Shown in pieces: positions 1 to 12,178 of a DNA stretch of 64,000 nt. The stretch spans positions 39,126,836 to 39,190,835 of the forward strand of contig CM053801.1 of assembly GCA_028671895.1 (NCBI GenBank), written 5' to 3'. Origin of the DNA: Oenanthe sinensis (Eukaryota > Streptophyta > Magnoliopsida > Apiales > Apiaceae). Position 1 is the first letter of the stretch, and every line of letters begins with the position of its first letter. The position numbers were made by a program, and so were the translations under genes. The notes below the pieces were generated by a model. The model ran no database searches. It saw only the letters and a program-made list of their open reading frames with translations, and was not told the origin of the DNA.

Positions 1-400
1 TTTCGCTCATTCTTGCTTTATATTAAATTTTTCAGAGAAAATGATAATACATTTGATTGGATCCATATTTCGAGGAAATGAAGTAAGAGATTCACCTTTG
101 AGGTGGTTCAGTTCAGAATGATTCCGCAGGAGTAAGTTGAATAGGTTTTCAGTATTGATCTAGTTATTAATGTTACTTAATGCAGGGGTTATCATTGATA
201 GCTTGAGAACCTGGATAAGTATATTTGGTTTGTAATAACTAATGGTACTGGTCATATATCGTTTCTAAGGTTATAACTTGTATGTGTGAGAGAGGGGTCT
301 ATGATGTGATTTTGTTGGATTATTGAGTATTGCAGGTTTTAAAAGATTGGATGGTGACGTGACGACTCAAATCCCTGACCCCGGATTTGGGGGCTTTACA
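1..400 (-). mobile_element. Partial Ty3-like LTR, interrupting element A
   Basis: Read on the minus strand, position 400 begins TGTAAAGCCCCCAAATCCGG, which resembles the start of solo LTR S1 at 9281 (TGTGACACCCCCAGACCCGG). This suggests the same broad class of LTR, with its 5' end at 400 and the rest outside the window. No reading frame of note lies inside. Right of 400 the open frame of element A's post-pol ORF begins abruptly, consistent with an insertion into that ORF. The other end and the target duplication are not visible, so the call rests on the terminal similarity only. Confidence 0.45.
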
Positions 401-402
401 AG

Positions 403-3311
403 CCAGTCGCCAGTCCAATCTCTCAACAGATTGAGGCTGTCATAAAGGATTTAAACACATCCCTAGTTGCACCTTCTCAACAAGGTGTAACTATTGAAAA
501 GAGGTCTCAACCAGGACCATTAGATGGGGGTGAGGGACACAAAGTTATACAGCCATACAAAAGGAGGAAGAAGGATACAAATATTTCACAGGGAACACAC
601 ACACCTGCAAAGCCAAATGCAAATTTGGTGGAGCCTTTAGTTTCTTCTTTTGATGTGTCTCATAATTTTCCTGAGGCACAGCCCCACTTTCTATCTATTT
701 CTTCTCTTCAATCCCCTTCAAAATCTATTTCTTCAGAAATTGTGTTGATTGACAACTTCAATGTTTCAAATTCACCCTCTTTGCAACTCAGGGTGGAACC
801 AACACTCTCACCTGCATCACCAAATAAGGTTAACACCTTGGTTGATCAGGAAATTACTGAAAATTCTCTCAAGTCAATGGATATTATTCAATCAATTGAT
901 AATTTCCAACATCCATTGACTAGTTCACTTCCATCGATGGATATCCTTACATCCATCAAAGAGCTACCATCAACGTATATTCATCCATCGATGGATATTT
1001 CTTATCCATCGATTGACACATTAATTCCAATTCATGAATCATCCAATAAAACACTTCAAGTGGCAACTACTCTACTAGGATTGAGTGGAGTGGGTGAGGT
1101 GTGTGAGAGGCAAGGTTTGCATACCTTGGCAAAATGAGAGTGTGTGAATGAGGGCCCCTCAAATTCTTCTGAGGTGGCAGAAGGAGAGGGTGTGAGCAAA
1201 GAGAGTTCCACCTTAGCAGGTGATGAAAAAGGAGAGGATAGTAAGGGAGATGTGAGAATCCAGGATGAGATCTTGATGCAAAAACAGAGAGAAGAGAGTG
1301 AGAGAAAAAAGAATAGAGAGAAATCAATTTCACCATCTCATGAAGCATCAACTTCTAAAACTGAGCAGGTTGCAGTAGAACTCACCCAGGAGTTGGGGTT
1401 GGAGTCAGGGGGAGATGGAGGAAATGGAGTCCCTGCAGTAGTTGCAGATGCCCACATGAAAGTGGATGATGAGATTGAAGTCAACCTTGATGCTTCAACC
1501 TTCCACCATGAAGATCCACATTATCAAGAACTAGCAGCAGCCACTAATCAAGTAGCTGAATAAATGTTGGGATTGGTGCAGACAGAAGAATAATTCAGGA
1601 GTGGAAATGAGCATCTAGCTAGTCAACTTGATGATGTATCCCACATGAATCCTGAAGACTTTGAAGACAGTCTGATGATGACCTTCTAGACCCAGATGTG
1701 GCAAGTGATGAAACAAGTTTGCCTGATACTGAGAAGGCCATTATTTCTCACTACAAGAGATCAATGGCTGAAGAGAATGTAGAGGATCCCTTGCACAGAA
1801 GAATTCTGAACTTTTACAGAGACAACTTGAAGATTCAAAAAATGCATGTCACAGGCTCTAAGTATGCATTAAAAAGGATAATGGAGGACATTGATAGCTC
1901 AAGGATGCATTTTGACTCCATAATTGATTCAAGAATCAGCCTTACAATGTTAACAAGAATTAAGCAAAGACTTGATATTGAGTCTACAGCCAAGGACAAG
2001 GTAGTGGCATTGGAGAAAAGGGTGTCAGCTATGGAAGTTAGCATGGAGAGAATCCTGAAGAATCAAGAAATTCAACACAAACTCCTGAGCAGACTCTTGG
2101 AAACCCCTTTCATTTTTCAGTCATTGGAACAAGAACCAGTTGCTGATAACAAAAAGGGGGAGAAATATGAGGAGTTAAAGAGAAAAGAAAGTGAAGATGT
2201 GATCAAGTCTAAAGATCCAAAGAAGGAATTGGCTCAAAATATTGTAAGGCAATTTGATTCAATTGCCACCAAAAACAAGGAGATTGATGCACAAGAGCCA
2301 ATTGCCCTATTACCAGAAATTCTTGAAGCAGTAAATAAAGGAGAAATAAGGGTAGATTCAAGTAGCTCACAACCTGGTGATAGAAAAGGAAAGGGATAGT
2401 TGATTGAAGATGGCAAGAAGAAAGAGAAATTTGTCACAAGTGGAGGTGAGAAACTATTGGGCAAAGCAATAGTGGTTGGTGTGGAAGAAAAAGAACAACA
2501 AGAAAAGTCACAAGAAGAACTAGCTATTCAACTACAAATGAAATTTGATGAGGAGGATAGGCTAATAAGAGAAGCCAGAAGAAAAGAAGGTGAAAGGAGG
2601 CCAAGAATGAAACAAAGAGCAAACAAGCCTGTAGATGAACCAAACACTTCTGGAGTTAAGAGAAAACTTGTTGTTGAAGAAAAAGAGGCTAATGAGGAGA
2701 AGCCAAAAGAGGTGAAGCTTGAAAGTCAAGCTTCTGGGAGTGGTCAAGCCAGAGAAATAGAAGTGTTCAAACCCAAATCTGAGAATTTTGTGCCAATCAA
2801 GAGTGAAGGCATGATTGCAGTAAAAGGTCAAAGGAAGAGGGATGTTGTTCTTCTTCACATTGAGTATGAAGATGGATCACATTCAACTTTTACATTCAAT
2901 CAAGTCTTGGATCAAGGATATGGCATCTTAAGGAAGATCTACACTATGCTCAACAGAAAGTATTATCTAACTGAAGAGCTAGAAAAGACCATTATTGAGA
3001 AGATGAAGAAGATGAGGGAAACACCTGTTCAAGAAGAAAGGGATGACAGAATCAAAATTTGGAATCCTGAAGGAAGGAAAATACTTTATGAACCTTTCTA
3101 CTTGATGATCTACAAGGATAGGGAAGGCAGAGAAAAATGCATTGATATTTGTCAAGAAATAGACAAACTGCCCAATCTGGAGTTGAACCATCTTGCAAGC
3201 CAATTGGACTATAGGGTTGAGGATGAGAAGATTTTGAAGGGAACCCTATTCAGGAAGATGAAAGAAAATGAAGACAAGATGATTGAGTCAAGGGGAAGAA
3301 GAAGAAGGTAG
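403..3311 (+). pseudogene. Element A post-pol ORF (Sirevirus 'env-like' position), broken
   Basis: Large extra ORF between pol and the 3' LTR, the position where Sirevirus-type copia elements carry an additional ORF of uncertain function. Frame 1 is open 403-1137 and 1144-1563 (one stop between). Frame 0 is open 1698-3311 apart from one TAG at 2397-2399. So at least two stops and one frameshift break it. Order: a K/R-rich patch (YKRRKK, about 556-573); a low-complexity S-M-D/S-I-D stretch (about 880-1030); acidic segments; a coiled-coil-like segment (about 1980-2100); a KKGE run encoded by a polypurine tract (2151-2165); a Lys/Glu-rich linker; and a C-terminal domain of about 150 residues (2830-3290) that resembles the end of element D's ORF (25690-26110). 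No membrane span is obvious, so 'envelope' is positional tradition only. The 5' end is cut by the LTR at 1-400. Confidence 0.7.
2151..2165 (+). other. Internal polypurine tract inside ORF of element A
   Basis: The run AAAAAGGGGGAGAAA encodes Lys-Lys-Gly-Glu-Lys within the post-pol ORF and looks like the terminal tract at 3482-3491. Matching coding tracts occur in element D (24821-24833) and element K (56097-56110). Sireviruses are known for repeated polypurine tracts upstream of the 3' LTR; use as a plus-strand primer here is inference. Confidence 0.5.
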
Positions 3312-3481
3312 AAGATTCAGACTCAACATCAAATTGTCAGAATTCATCTCTTACTGGTATTTGATCACTCTGTCTCAAAAAATTTTTTTTGTCAATATTG
3401 TAATTCCTGCTAGAATGAAAATGTTTAGGAGTTTTGTTATCATCAACAGAAAATTTATGCATATTTCACATATTCATAAAT

Positions 3482-3491
3482 AGGGGGAGAT
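3482..3491 (+). other. Terminal polypurine tract of element A
   Basis: AGGGGGAGAT directly precedes the TGTTAG start of the 3' LTR, the standard place for the plus-strand priming tract. About 170 bp of non-coding sequence separates it from the ORF stop at 3311. Confidence 0.8.
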
Positions 3492-4660
3492 TGTTAGGAA
3501 TTATGAGTTTTGATGATAACAAATTACTTAGAATTATAATAGGGATTTAAAATTCATTGTAACTGATCAATGGATATATGACTTATGAATATCCATTGAC
3601 TAGGAAACCAGTTATCAGTTGAAGCTTGTTTATCAACTGATAAATTGGATTGTAACATTTGATTCATGTTTCTTTATCAGTTGATTGTAATGCCTCGATG
3701 GATACTGTGAAGTAGTCGATTGATATTATTGACTTCAATTTATAGCTTCTCAACTGATGTGAAGAATGGCTGATCAATTGTAAATATTCTAAGTTAGAAT
3801 TCTCACAAGTGAAGTGATCAACTAATATTTGAGTCGATGGATGAAGACAGTACTCAATGGATAAAATCTATCAACGGATACAAGTCATCAATGGATAAAA
3901 GCAATCAACGGATAAGTGATCATCAATGGATAGGGAGTCGATGGATAACTCAATTATCCATCGATACATCAACTGATCAATGGATATCCTATCCATCGAT
4001 GGATAAGCAAAGGAGAATCAACTGATAAGCTTAACATCATTTATCAATTGATTAAGGTTTCCCAATTTAGCTAAAGACAAAAGGAATGAGAACTTTGCAG
4101 AGACTGAATCAATGGAAGACAGTCCTGTCAGGATTGTGAAGACTTTCAAGGCAACACAGTCTTCAAGGAATGCATCAAGACAAAGATACTTTCAGGACTA
4201 GATAGATCCAAAGAAGACTGTGCAAGTAGCTAATTTCTATTTTCATGTAAACATTATAAGTTGTAATTTTATAATGTTATCTGTCGATAGGAATTAGAAG
4301 TGAAGAAAACTACTATATAAGTAGTTAGTAGTTAATGTAACAAAGTGTGTGTGAGTGTGGGAAAAATAAAGTGTGAAAAAGTAGAAGGCAAAAACACTTT
4401 GTAAGTAGCTTGGTAAGTTTTACCAAGATCAATTGAAAGCAAAAACATACTAGTGGAAAACCAATCCACTGGTAATTTTAATATTGTGTGTTCTGTTTTC
4501 AATACTTTAATTTTTGCATTCTTAGATCAATCGGTTTTATACATATATACTTTCAAACATTCTAGTTGAACAAACTTGAATCCACAAGAATTTAGATAAT
4601 TCTTAAGTTTGTATTCAACCCCCCCTTCTCCAAACTTAGTGTACTTAAGGGCAAATAACA
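3492..4660 (+). repeat. 3' LTR of element A (Sirevirus-like), 1169 bp
   Basis: Starts TGTTAGGAAT after the polypurine tract and ends in CAAATAACA, with a terminal stretch rich in C (ATTCAACCCCCCC) typical of this family. The first 550 bp is packed with words such as ATCAATGGATA, TCGATGGATA and ATCAACTGATA, including the perfect 16-bp palindrome TATCCATCGATGGATA at 3990-4005. A TATA-like TACTATATAA lies at 4311-4320. The flank at 4661-4665 is ATATC; the partner copy lies outside the window, so the target duplication cannot be tested. Element A appears to have inserted into element B, whose post-pol spacer starts at 4661. Confidence 0.85.
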
Positions 4661-4852
4661 ATATCTTAGAGTTTATAGTAATCAGAGTTTACATTCACTG
4701 TCAGAGTTTACCACATACTCTGACAGAGTTTACTATAAACACTGATAGCTTGTGATCAAATATTAGATGTTCCAATGATCAGAGTTTACTGCATTTTCTA
4801 TCAGAGTTCACCACATACTCTGACAGAGTTTATCATAAACTCTGATTGTCTG
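4661..4852 (-). repeat. Spacer after pol of element B with CAGAGTTT dyads
   Basis: Non-coding DNA just downstream of element B's pol stop. It holds many CAGAGTTT/AAACTCTG words and two perfect 13-base dyads ACTCTGACAGAGT at 4717-4729 and 4817-4829. These sit exactly 100 bp apart because the surrounding 100 bp is an imperfect tandem duplication. Element A's LTR cuts it off at 4660. Confidence 0.7.
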
Positions 4853-7800
4853 CTACTTGTTATCTGGAGTAGAGCAATTTGTCACCATTCCTAATTCAGA
4901 AACCAATCTTGTAAAAGTTGCTTCACACAGAGGCTTGGTGAATATGTCTGCTAACTGTTGATCTGTGGGAAGAAAATGCATTTCAATTGTTCCTTCCATG
5001 ACATGTTCTCTTATGAAGTGATATATGATACTGATGTGCTTTGTCAGAGAATGTTTAACTGGATTTCTTGTCATTTCAATAGCACTTTAATTATCACAAT
5101 AAATAGAAATTTTTGAAAAGTTCAAACCATAGTCTAACAGTTGATTTCTCATCCATAAAATATGTGCACAGCAGCTTCCTGCAACTATATATTCATCTTC
5201 TACTGTTGATGTTGAGATAGATTTCTGTTTCTTGCTAAACTATGAGACAATTCTTTCACCTATAAATTGACAACTTCCACTTGTGCTTTTCCTGTCAATT
5301 TTATATCCTGTAAAAACATCATCTGAATAGCCTATTAGTTTAAAGTCAGATTTTCTAGGATACCATAAGCTAAGATTAATGGTTCCCTTGAGATATCTAA
5401 AAATTCACTTTATAGCAATCAAATGAGGTTCCCTTGGATTTTCCTGAAATCTAGCACATTGACAGGTTGCAAACATGATATCTGGTCTACTAGCAGTCAA
5501 ATAGAGAAGTGATCCAATCATGCCTCTGTATGCTGTAATATCCACAGGCTCACCAGTGTGTTGATCAAGCTTGGTTGCAGTAGCCATTGGAGTTGTAGCA
5601 GATACAGAGTCTTGCATTTGAAACTTTGTGAGTAGATTATTTGTGTATTTGGACTGATTTATGAAAATACGTTCATTAGTCTGTTTCACTTGCAACCCTA
5701 GAAAATAACTCATTTCTCCCATCAAGCTCATTTGATACCTGGACTGCATTAGAGAAAATCTTTCACAAAGTTTCTCATTTGTGGATCTAAATAAAATATC
5801 ATCAACATATATTTGAACCAATAATAAATCTTTACCTTTATTTCTATAAAATAAGGTTTTATCAATTGTACCTCTTGTGAAACCACTTTCAAGTAGAAAT
5901 TGAGCCAGAGTTTTATACCAGGCTCTTGGTGCTTACTTGAGTCCATATAAAGCATTATCCAATCTGTAGACATGATTTGGATTGACAAAGTCAGGTGGTT
6001 GCTCAACATATACCTCTTCTTCAAGTTCTCCATTTAAGAATACACTTTTAACATCCATCTGGTAGACCTTGAATTTCTTGTGTGCAGCAAAGGCAAGAAA
6101 GATTCTGATTGCTTCAAGTCTAGCTATAGGTGCAAAGGTTTCATCATAATCAATACCTTTCTATTGAGAGTAGCCTTTGGCAACTAGTCTTGCTTTATTC
6201 TTTGTTATAATTCCATCAGAGTCTGTCTTGTTTTTAAACACCCACTTTATGCCAACAATTGATCTATTCTTTGGCCTTAGAACAAGGGTCCAAACCTCAT
6301 TTCTCTCAAACTCATTTAAATCTTCCTGCATTGTAGTAACCCAATCTGTATCCTTCAAAGCATCTTCAACTTTTTTTGGTTCTGTTTGAGAAATAAAACT
6401 ATGGAATGGACATTCATTCTGAGTAGCTTTCCTTGTCTACACTCCGCTTTCTAGATCACCAATAATCAAATCAGGTGTGTGATCTTTGGTCCATTTCCTT
6501 GGATGTGGAAAACTTCTTAAACTAGATGATCCCCTATGATTTGTGCCTTCATAGTATGATTCCTCAGTAAATGCAGATCCTTCCCCTGAAGTTGTGCTTT
6601 TATCAGTGTTTAACTGCTCAGAGTTTGAATGTTCAGAGTTAGAGTGATCAGAGTTTGTGGTTTCAGAGTTTGATGGATCAGAGTTTGTATTTGTCAGAGT
6701 TTGGTCAGACTCTGAAATGTCAATAATTGAGGTTGGTTCTCCAATTTTAGTAAATGATTGATGTTTCCCCCTCAACATGTGCAGAATCTTCAATTACTGT
6801 TTCAATTATGTCTGAATCAGCTTTTAAGGAATCAGTGTTTAACTCATCAGAATTTTCCTCATCAGTGTTTATCTCATCAGAGTTTAGCTTATCAGAGTTT
6901 ATGTCCTGCAATTCATTTTCAAAACTCAGAGATTCTTGATCATCTTCATCATGTAACCCTGTTATTTTTCTTTCATTAAAAGAGACATTAATAGATTCCA
7001 TGACTGCCCTAGTCCTTAGATTAAGCACTTTTAATTCCCTTGAAGAAGTTTTAGAATTTGTTGCATAACCAATAAAAATAACTTCATCTGCTTTGAGTTC
7101 AAACTTTTTCAATTGTTTAGAATGTGTTTTGAGAATAAAACATTTGCATCCAAATATGTGAAACTATTTCTCATTTGGCTTCTTTCCCTTCATTGTTTCA
7201 TATGTCATTCCATGTTTATTTATAAAAGTGAAATTCTGAGTAATGCATGCAGTATTCATAACTTCTGCCCAAAAGTAAGTAGTTTTGTTCCTTCTAACAT
7301 TGTTCTTGCAGCTTCAACGAGAGTCATGTTCTTTCTTTCAACTACACCATTTTGTTGAGGTGTTCCAAGTGCTGGAAATTGTTGAATGATCCCTTTTCTT
7401 GAGCAGAGTTCCTCCATTGTAGAGTTTTTAAACTCTATTCCATTATCACTCTTTAGATTCCTTACTTTTTATGGTGATCCATTCTCAATCATGGTGATAT
7501 GATAAAAAATAATCTCAGTTGTTTCATCCTTCTTATGCAAAAAGTACACCCAGGTAAATCTTGTGTAATCATCCACTATCACCAGAGTATATTTTTTCTT
7601 TCCAATGGATAAAATGTTGATAGGACCAAATAAATCAAGATGCAATAGATGAAAAGGGTGATCAATAAAATTTTTAGTTTTGCTTTTGAAAGATGTCTTC
7701 TTTTGTTTGGCCTTTTGACATGAATTACAGAGTTCATCAGGGTAAAATTGAACTTTTGGAATACTTCTTACTAGATCCCTTTTCACTAATTCATTTATGT

Positions 7801-8254
7801 TTCTAAAGTTTAAGTGACACAGCTTTTTGTGCCAATTCCAGCTTTTCAAAGATGACGTCTTTCCAAGTAAACAGGTTAAGGGACCATCAGAGTTTACCTC
7901 CAAGCTAACTTCAAATAAATTTTTATGTCTGTGACCAATGAGAACCACTTTGCCATCCTTTTTGCTTTTCACTTCACAATGAGTTCCATGAAATTCCACA
8001 GAATAAGCTTTGTCTATCATTTGACTCACACTTAACAGATTATGCTTGAGTCCTTCAACCAGAGCAACATTTTCAATGATGACATTTCCAATAACAATAT
8101 TGCCATATCCCAGTGTTCTTCCTATGTTGCCATCTCCATAAGATACTCTTGGGCCAACCTTCTCTTCAAACTCTGAAAGCATGGATTTGTTTCCAGTCAT
8201 ATGTGGAGAACATCCACTATCAATCACCAGGATGTTTTTCCTATTTCTCTGCAA
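4853..8254 (-). pseudogene. Element B pol remnant (PR-IN-RT-RNaseH)
   Basis: Ty1-copia pol reading leftwards, broken into many frames by stops and indels. Order on the minus strand: protease active-site motif DSGCSPHMTGN near 8235-8190; integrase zinc domain (WHKKLCHLNF ... LCNSCQKAKQ) about 7850-7700; integrase core about 7660-7290; an Asn/Ser/Asp/Glu-rich low-complexity linker about 6930-6590; reverse transcriptase about 6350-5400 with YVDDI near 5810; and RNase H ending at 4853 with the usual ADIFTKPL. Residues and order match element K closely (same family), but B is far more decayed and cannot be functional. The start given is where the protease frame opens, just after a TGATTGCAG box. 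Confidence 0.85.
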
Positions 8255-8268
8255 TCACTTAATGCAAA

Positions 8269-11200
8269 TTAGTTAGTAGATTTGGGGAACCAAAAAAGTT
8301 TGGATATTTTCTTTTGAAACTTGTTAACTTTTGCAGTAGAAGTATTTTTATCAGAGTTTATGTTAACAAAGTTCGCATTATCAGATTTTGCATTATCAGT
8401 GTTTGCATTTTCAGAGTTTATTTTTCTTCTGTTAGTTTTTATCACATACTGTTTCTTAGTAGAATGTCTAGAAGAAACATGAGTTTTATTCAAATAAGGC
8501 AACAGTTCATAATAGTTGAAATACAAACTATGATATTCTTTACATGTGTAAATTGAATGCCATAAACTACCACAGTAAAAACATGGATTTTGTGGTCTAT
8601 ATCTAGTCTGCTTCCTAGCCTCTGAACTAGGACTCTCAGGTTCCTTCTTTTTATTTTGTTTGCAGTCAATACCAAGGTGATTAGAATTACCACATGTGAA
8701 ACATGTTTTTCTAGGAGTATCAGGGATATTCTTATAGTTATTCTCCTTAGAAATTCCTATTTTGCCATTTCTATTTCTCTTCATCTTTTTAGGTTTTTTT
8801 TGTGACTGCCTTCAACTTTTCTTTAAGTTGTTTCTTTGAGAGTAATCCTATATTTACTGTTTTATTCTCTGGCACACTATTTTCTTTACCTTTTTTATTA
8901 TTAGAGCATTCATCAGAGGTAATCTTCTTTTCATTACTAGCTCTAACAAAATTCACAGGTTCACTCAACTTTCTTTTTGTGTGTGTCTTTGTATGTGTCT
9001 CCTTATCAGATTCATAACCTAATGCAGATGTCCAATTTTTGTTAGAAAGTATTTGTTGGACTTTCTTACCAGAGTTTGTCCAAACTATGAAAGTTTCCTT
9101 TTCTTTAGCTATATTAGATTTTAAATATTCAACTTGTATTTCTAACTGAGTTTGGATATGTATAGCATTCTCACAGTCTTTCTTAGTGCTAAGCATGTGT
9201 GAATTTTCAGATTCAAGAAAGTCATTCCTAGCAGTCAGAGATTGTATTTCAAATTTTAATCTTTCATTCTCAAGTGACTGTGTGACACCCCCAGACCCGG
9301 GATCGGAGATCTAGGCCATCACAGTCCAATCCCTGTTCATAATCACATATATCTCTGATCCACAATAAAATTATCAATTATAGTGACCCCCTTAAACACA
9401 ACACTTACTCGAGCCATAGTCTCAGAAAACGAAACATATACATTAACAGTTAATATGTACTAGTTATTTACATTCCCAGAATATCACACATCAGTTTATA
9501 CCCCTATAGCAATTTCTACTTGAAACTGTATTGGAAGCTCAAAAGTCACTTAATTTACAAGTCTTAACATATGTGGTACTTATAAATAACTCTGACAATC
9601 AAAAGCTGAAATCCTATCAAGCTGATCATATCTAACTCTGGAATACTAGACATCCCTCTCTCATAGGGCCCATTGCCCTTGTGCTTTGGCAGGCAGTCCG
9701 AAATGTGCGAGCCATCACACCTATCCGTTGTGTTTGGAAATTTAAAACAATGCAAGAGTGAGTTACAATAGCCCAACAATAATTTAAAACACCATAGCAG
9801 TTTAATAATAATAACTTGCAATTTATCTCAATATAAAAGACAATATATAAATATGAAATTTACCATACACCATATGTTTAAATAAATAAACAGCTCAAAA
9901 CACTTATGGAATGCATAACACAATTTCTCAAGTCTTAACAACACTATAGAATTCTCAACACGATTTCTCAACTCTCATCAACACTATCGGTAACTCAACA
10001 CCTAGGCTTTTATTACAATGTTAATGTCAAATCCCAATTGGGAAGAATGGACTTTCATTGGAGTAATTTATAGTGACAATGTAGGTTGGTGATCAGTCGC
10101 CCACAATTGCCTCTCCGAGGGACATCTCTATTTTTCTACTCTTCTACTAGTAGTGGATGATCCGCCGAAAGGCGTCACCCTGACCTCATTCGGGCCAAAG
10201 TATACTTGATGGCATACCCGTCTGGCAGCTCTTACACTTCATACACATAATGCGCCGTGCAAACACGTCGACATTCACCAGTACTCTAGTCCGATTGAAT
10301 AATTTGTTTGGAAAGAAATTGAATTCAGTCCAAAAGCACTATTCACCTCTCCGTTTCTCAAACTCTGTTAGGACTTTTATAATGATTAAATTAATACTCT
10401 TTAATTATTTCAAGAATTTACGAAAATATTTTTCCGCAGAAACACTATTCACCTCTCCGTTTCTCAAACTCTGTTAGGACTTTTGAAAGGACTTTAAATA
10501 TATTTTGTTGAACTAATTTAATAATAAGTCTCATATTTATTATATATGTTGACTTAATAGAACATACTACAAATATCCTCAAGTCATACGCCTCTGAAAT
10601 CTCACAGAAGTCGTATACGCTCCAATATCTCATTCTGCAAAAAAACTAGTAGCATAATTGAAAATTTTCAAAAATAAATATGACATACATTCTCTTATTT
10701 CTTCCATAAAATAATAATACGGCTTTGAAATATTTTAAGTTTTGACATTTATAAAAACACTATGCATTATTCACCATACACTTAAAAAAAGCACTATTCA
10801 TTGCTAATCGGAAACTTTTTTTTCAAAACTCTTAAAATTTCATGTTATTACAAACTATGATTTAAAGCTAAAATGAAAAGTTCTGAGAAAAGACTTTAAT
10901 TCATGGATATTTTCAGTATTGAAATTGAAGACATAATCTAGTACCTTATCAGAGTTTAGGATGAGAGCATCAGTGTTTGCCATGAGGGCATAATTTGTTT
11001 CCTCTTCAGAGTCTGATGAATCCATCCAATCTTTCTTTGATGTGATGAGAGCTTTTCCAGATTCCTTGCTTCTGCACTCAGTAGCAAAGTGCCCCATCTT
11101 GTTACACTTGTAACACTTGACCTTTGATTTGTCAAGAGTTTTTGATTTGCCATCTCTATTTTCTCTTCTTCTGGATCTATCTTTATTCTTTGATTCTTCA

Positions 11201-12144
11201 TGCTTCTTCTAGAAGTTTCCTTGCTTTCTGTACTTCCTATATTTCATCTTTTTGAAGCCTTTGACAATCATAACAACAATCTCCATCATGTTAGAGTCTG
11301 TGGAGTCATCAAAGTTTGCATCAGAGTTTGTCTCAGACTCTGATTCACTACTTTCTTTGACCATTACAGTTTTTCCTTTTCTTGTTAAGACTTTCAAAAC
11401 TTTCTCTTTTGGTTCTTCAACTTTTGTCTCAACATTCAAAGCAACAGATTTTGCCTTGTTGCTTTTACTATTCTTTTTTTCCTATAATTTCAAGTCATGA
11501 GTCTTCAGTCTTCCATAGACTTCATCTAGAGACATTTCATCCAAATCACCCCTATCTCTTATTAAGGATGTTTATAGATCCCATTCTTTAAGAAGAGCCC
11601 TTAGAAACTTGGAGTTTGAATTCTCATTATCATACACCTTATCCACCAAAGCCAAGTTATTCAACAGAGTAAGAAATCTATCATAGATATCAGTGAGAGA
11701 CTCTTTCTGTTTTGCCTCAAAGTATTCATATTCTTGATTTAGCACAGATCTTCTATTCTTCTTTATCTCTTTGGTTCCTTGGCATTGGACCTCTAGTGCA
11801 TCCCAGATTTCTTTAGAAGTTTTGCATGTAATTACCCTGTTAGACATCATAGAGTCAAGACTATTATACAAAATATTCCTTATCTTTGCATCTTTCAAGA
11901 CTTCTTGTTTTTCTTCATTGGTCCATTCCTTTTTGTCCTTTAGAGTATAATATTCAGGGACTTGTCTTCCTTCCACAATTGTTGATGGCATTAGTTTAGT
12001 TGGTAGATACTGACCTTCGTTGATTCTATCTAAATAATCAAGATCAGTTGCTTCCAAGAACATCATCATCTTTACCCTCCATGTAGGGTATTCAGGCTTC
12101 TTCAAGATTGGGATTCTGATACTTTCATACTTTTTTCCAGACAT
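8269..12144 (-). pseudogene. Element B gag remnant, split by solo LTR S1
   Basis: Gag of a Sirevirus-like element, starting at ATG 12144 (MSGKKYESIRIPILKK...), nearly identical in layout to element K's 751-residue gag. The capsid-like N-terminal region runs 12144-11572. A CCHC zinc knuckle (CYKCNKMGHFATEC type) lies about 11130-11088, a second (CFTCGNSNHLGIDC) about 8710-8660, and a third partial one (CFYCGSLWHSIYTC) about 8590-8545. Serine/aspartate runs encoded by AACTCTGA-type words occur near 8420-8330 and 11340-11290. The frame is interrupted by several stops and by LTR S1 between 9281 and 10852. The gag end (stop at 8269) is followed after 20 nt by the same TGATTGCAG box as in K. Confidence 0.85.
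9281..10852 (+). mobile_element. Solo LTR S1 (Ty3-like), 1572 bp, inside element B gag
   Basis: Starts TGTGACACCCCCAGACCCGG and ends ATTACA, giving the canonical TG...CA. No gag or pol reading frame is inside. The flanking 5-mers are GACTG (9276-9280) and AACTA (10853-10857), a target duplication differing by two G-to-A changes. Joining across the insert restores the gag reading (FKS-QSLENERL as in element K). An internal direct repeat of about 40 bp (CACTATTCACCTCTCC...) occurs at about 10337 and 10442. Ty3 assignment is by the terminal sequence style; strand is taken from the TGT end. Confidence 0.65.
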
Positions 12145-12178
12145 GTTTATATGATCTTTAAGTTGTAATTAACTGCCT

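Noticed and set aside
56..400. Host gene 5' end with splice-like sites (TGCAG at 181 and 335)
   Set aside because: No continuous coding frame; the right border matches an LTR end better.
1067..1351. Minus-strand open frame
   Set aside because: Shadow of the post-pol ORF of element A; no family features.
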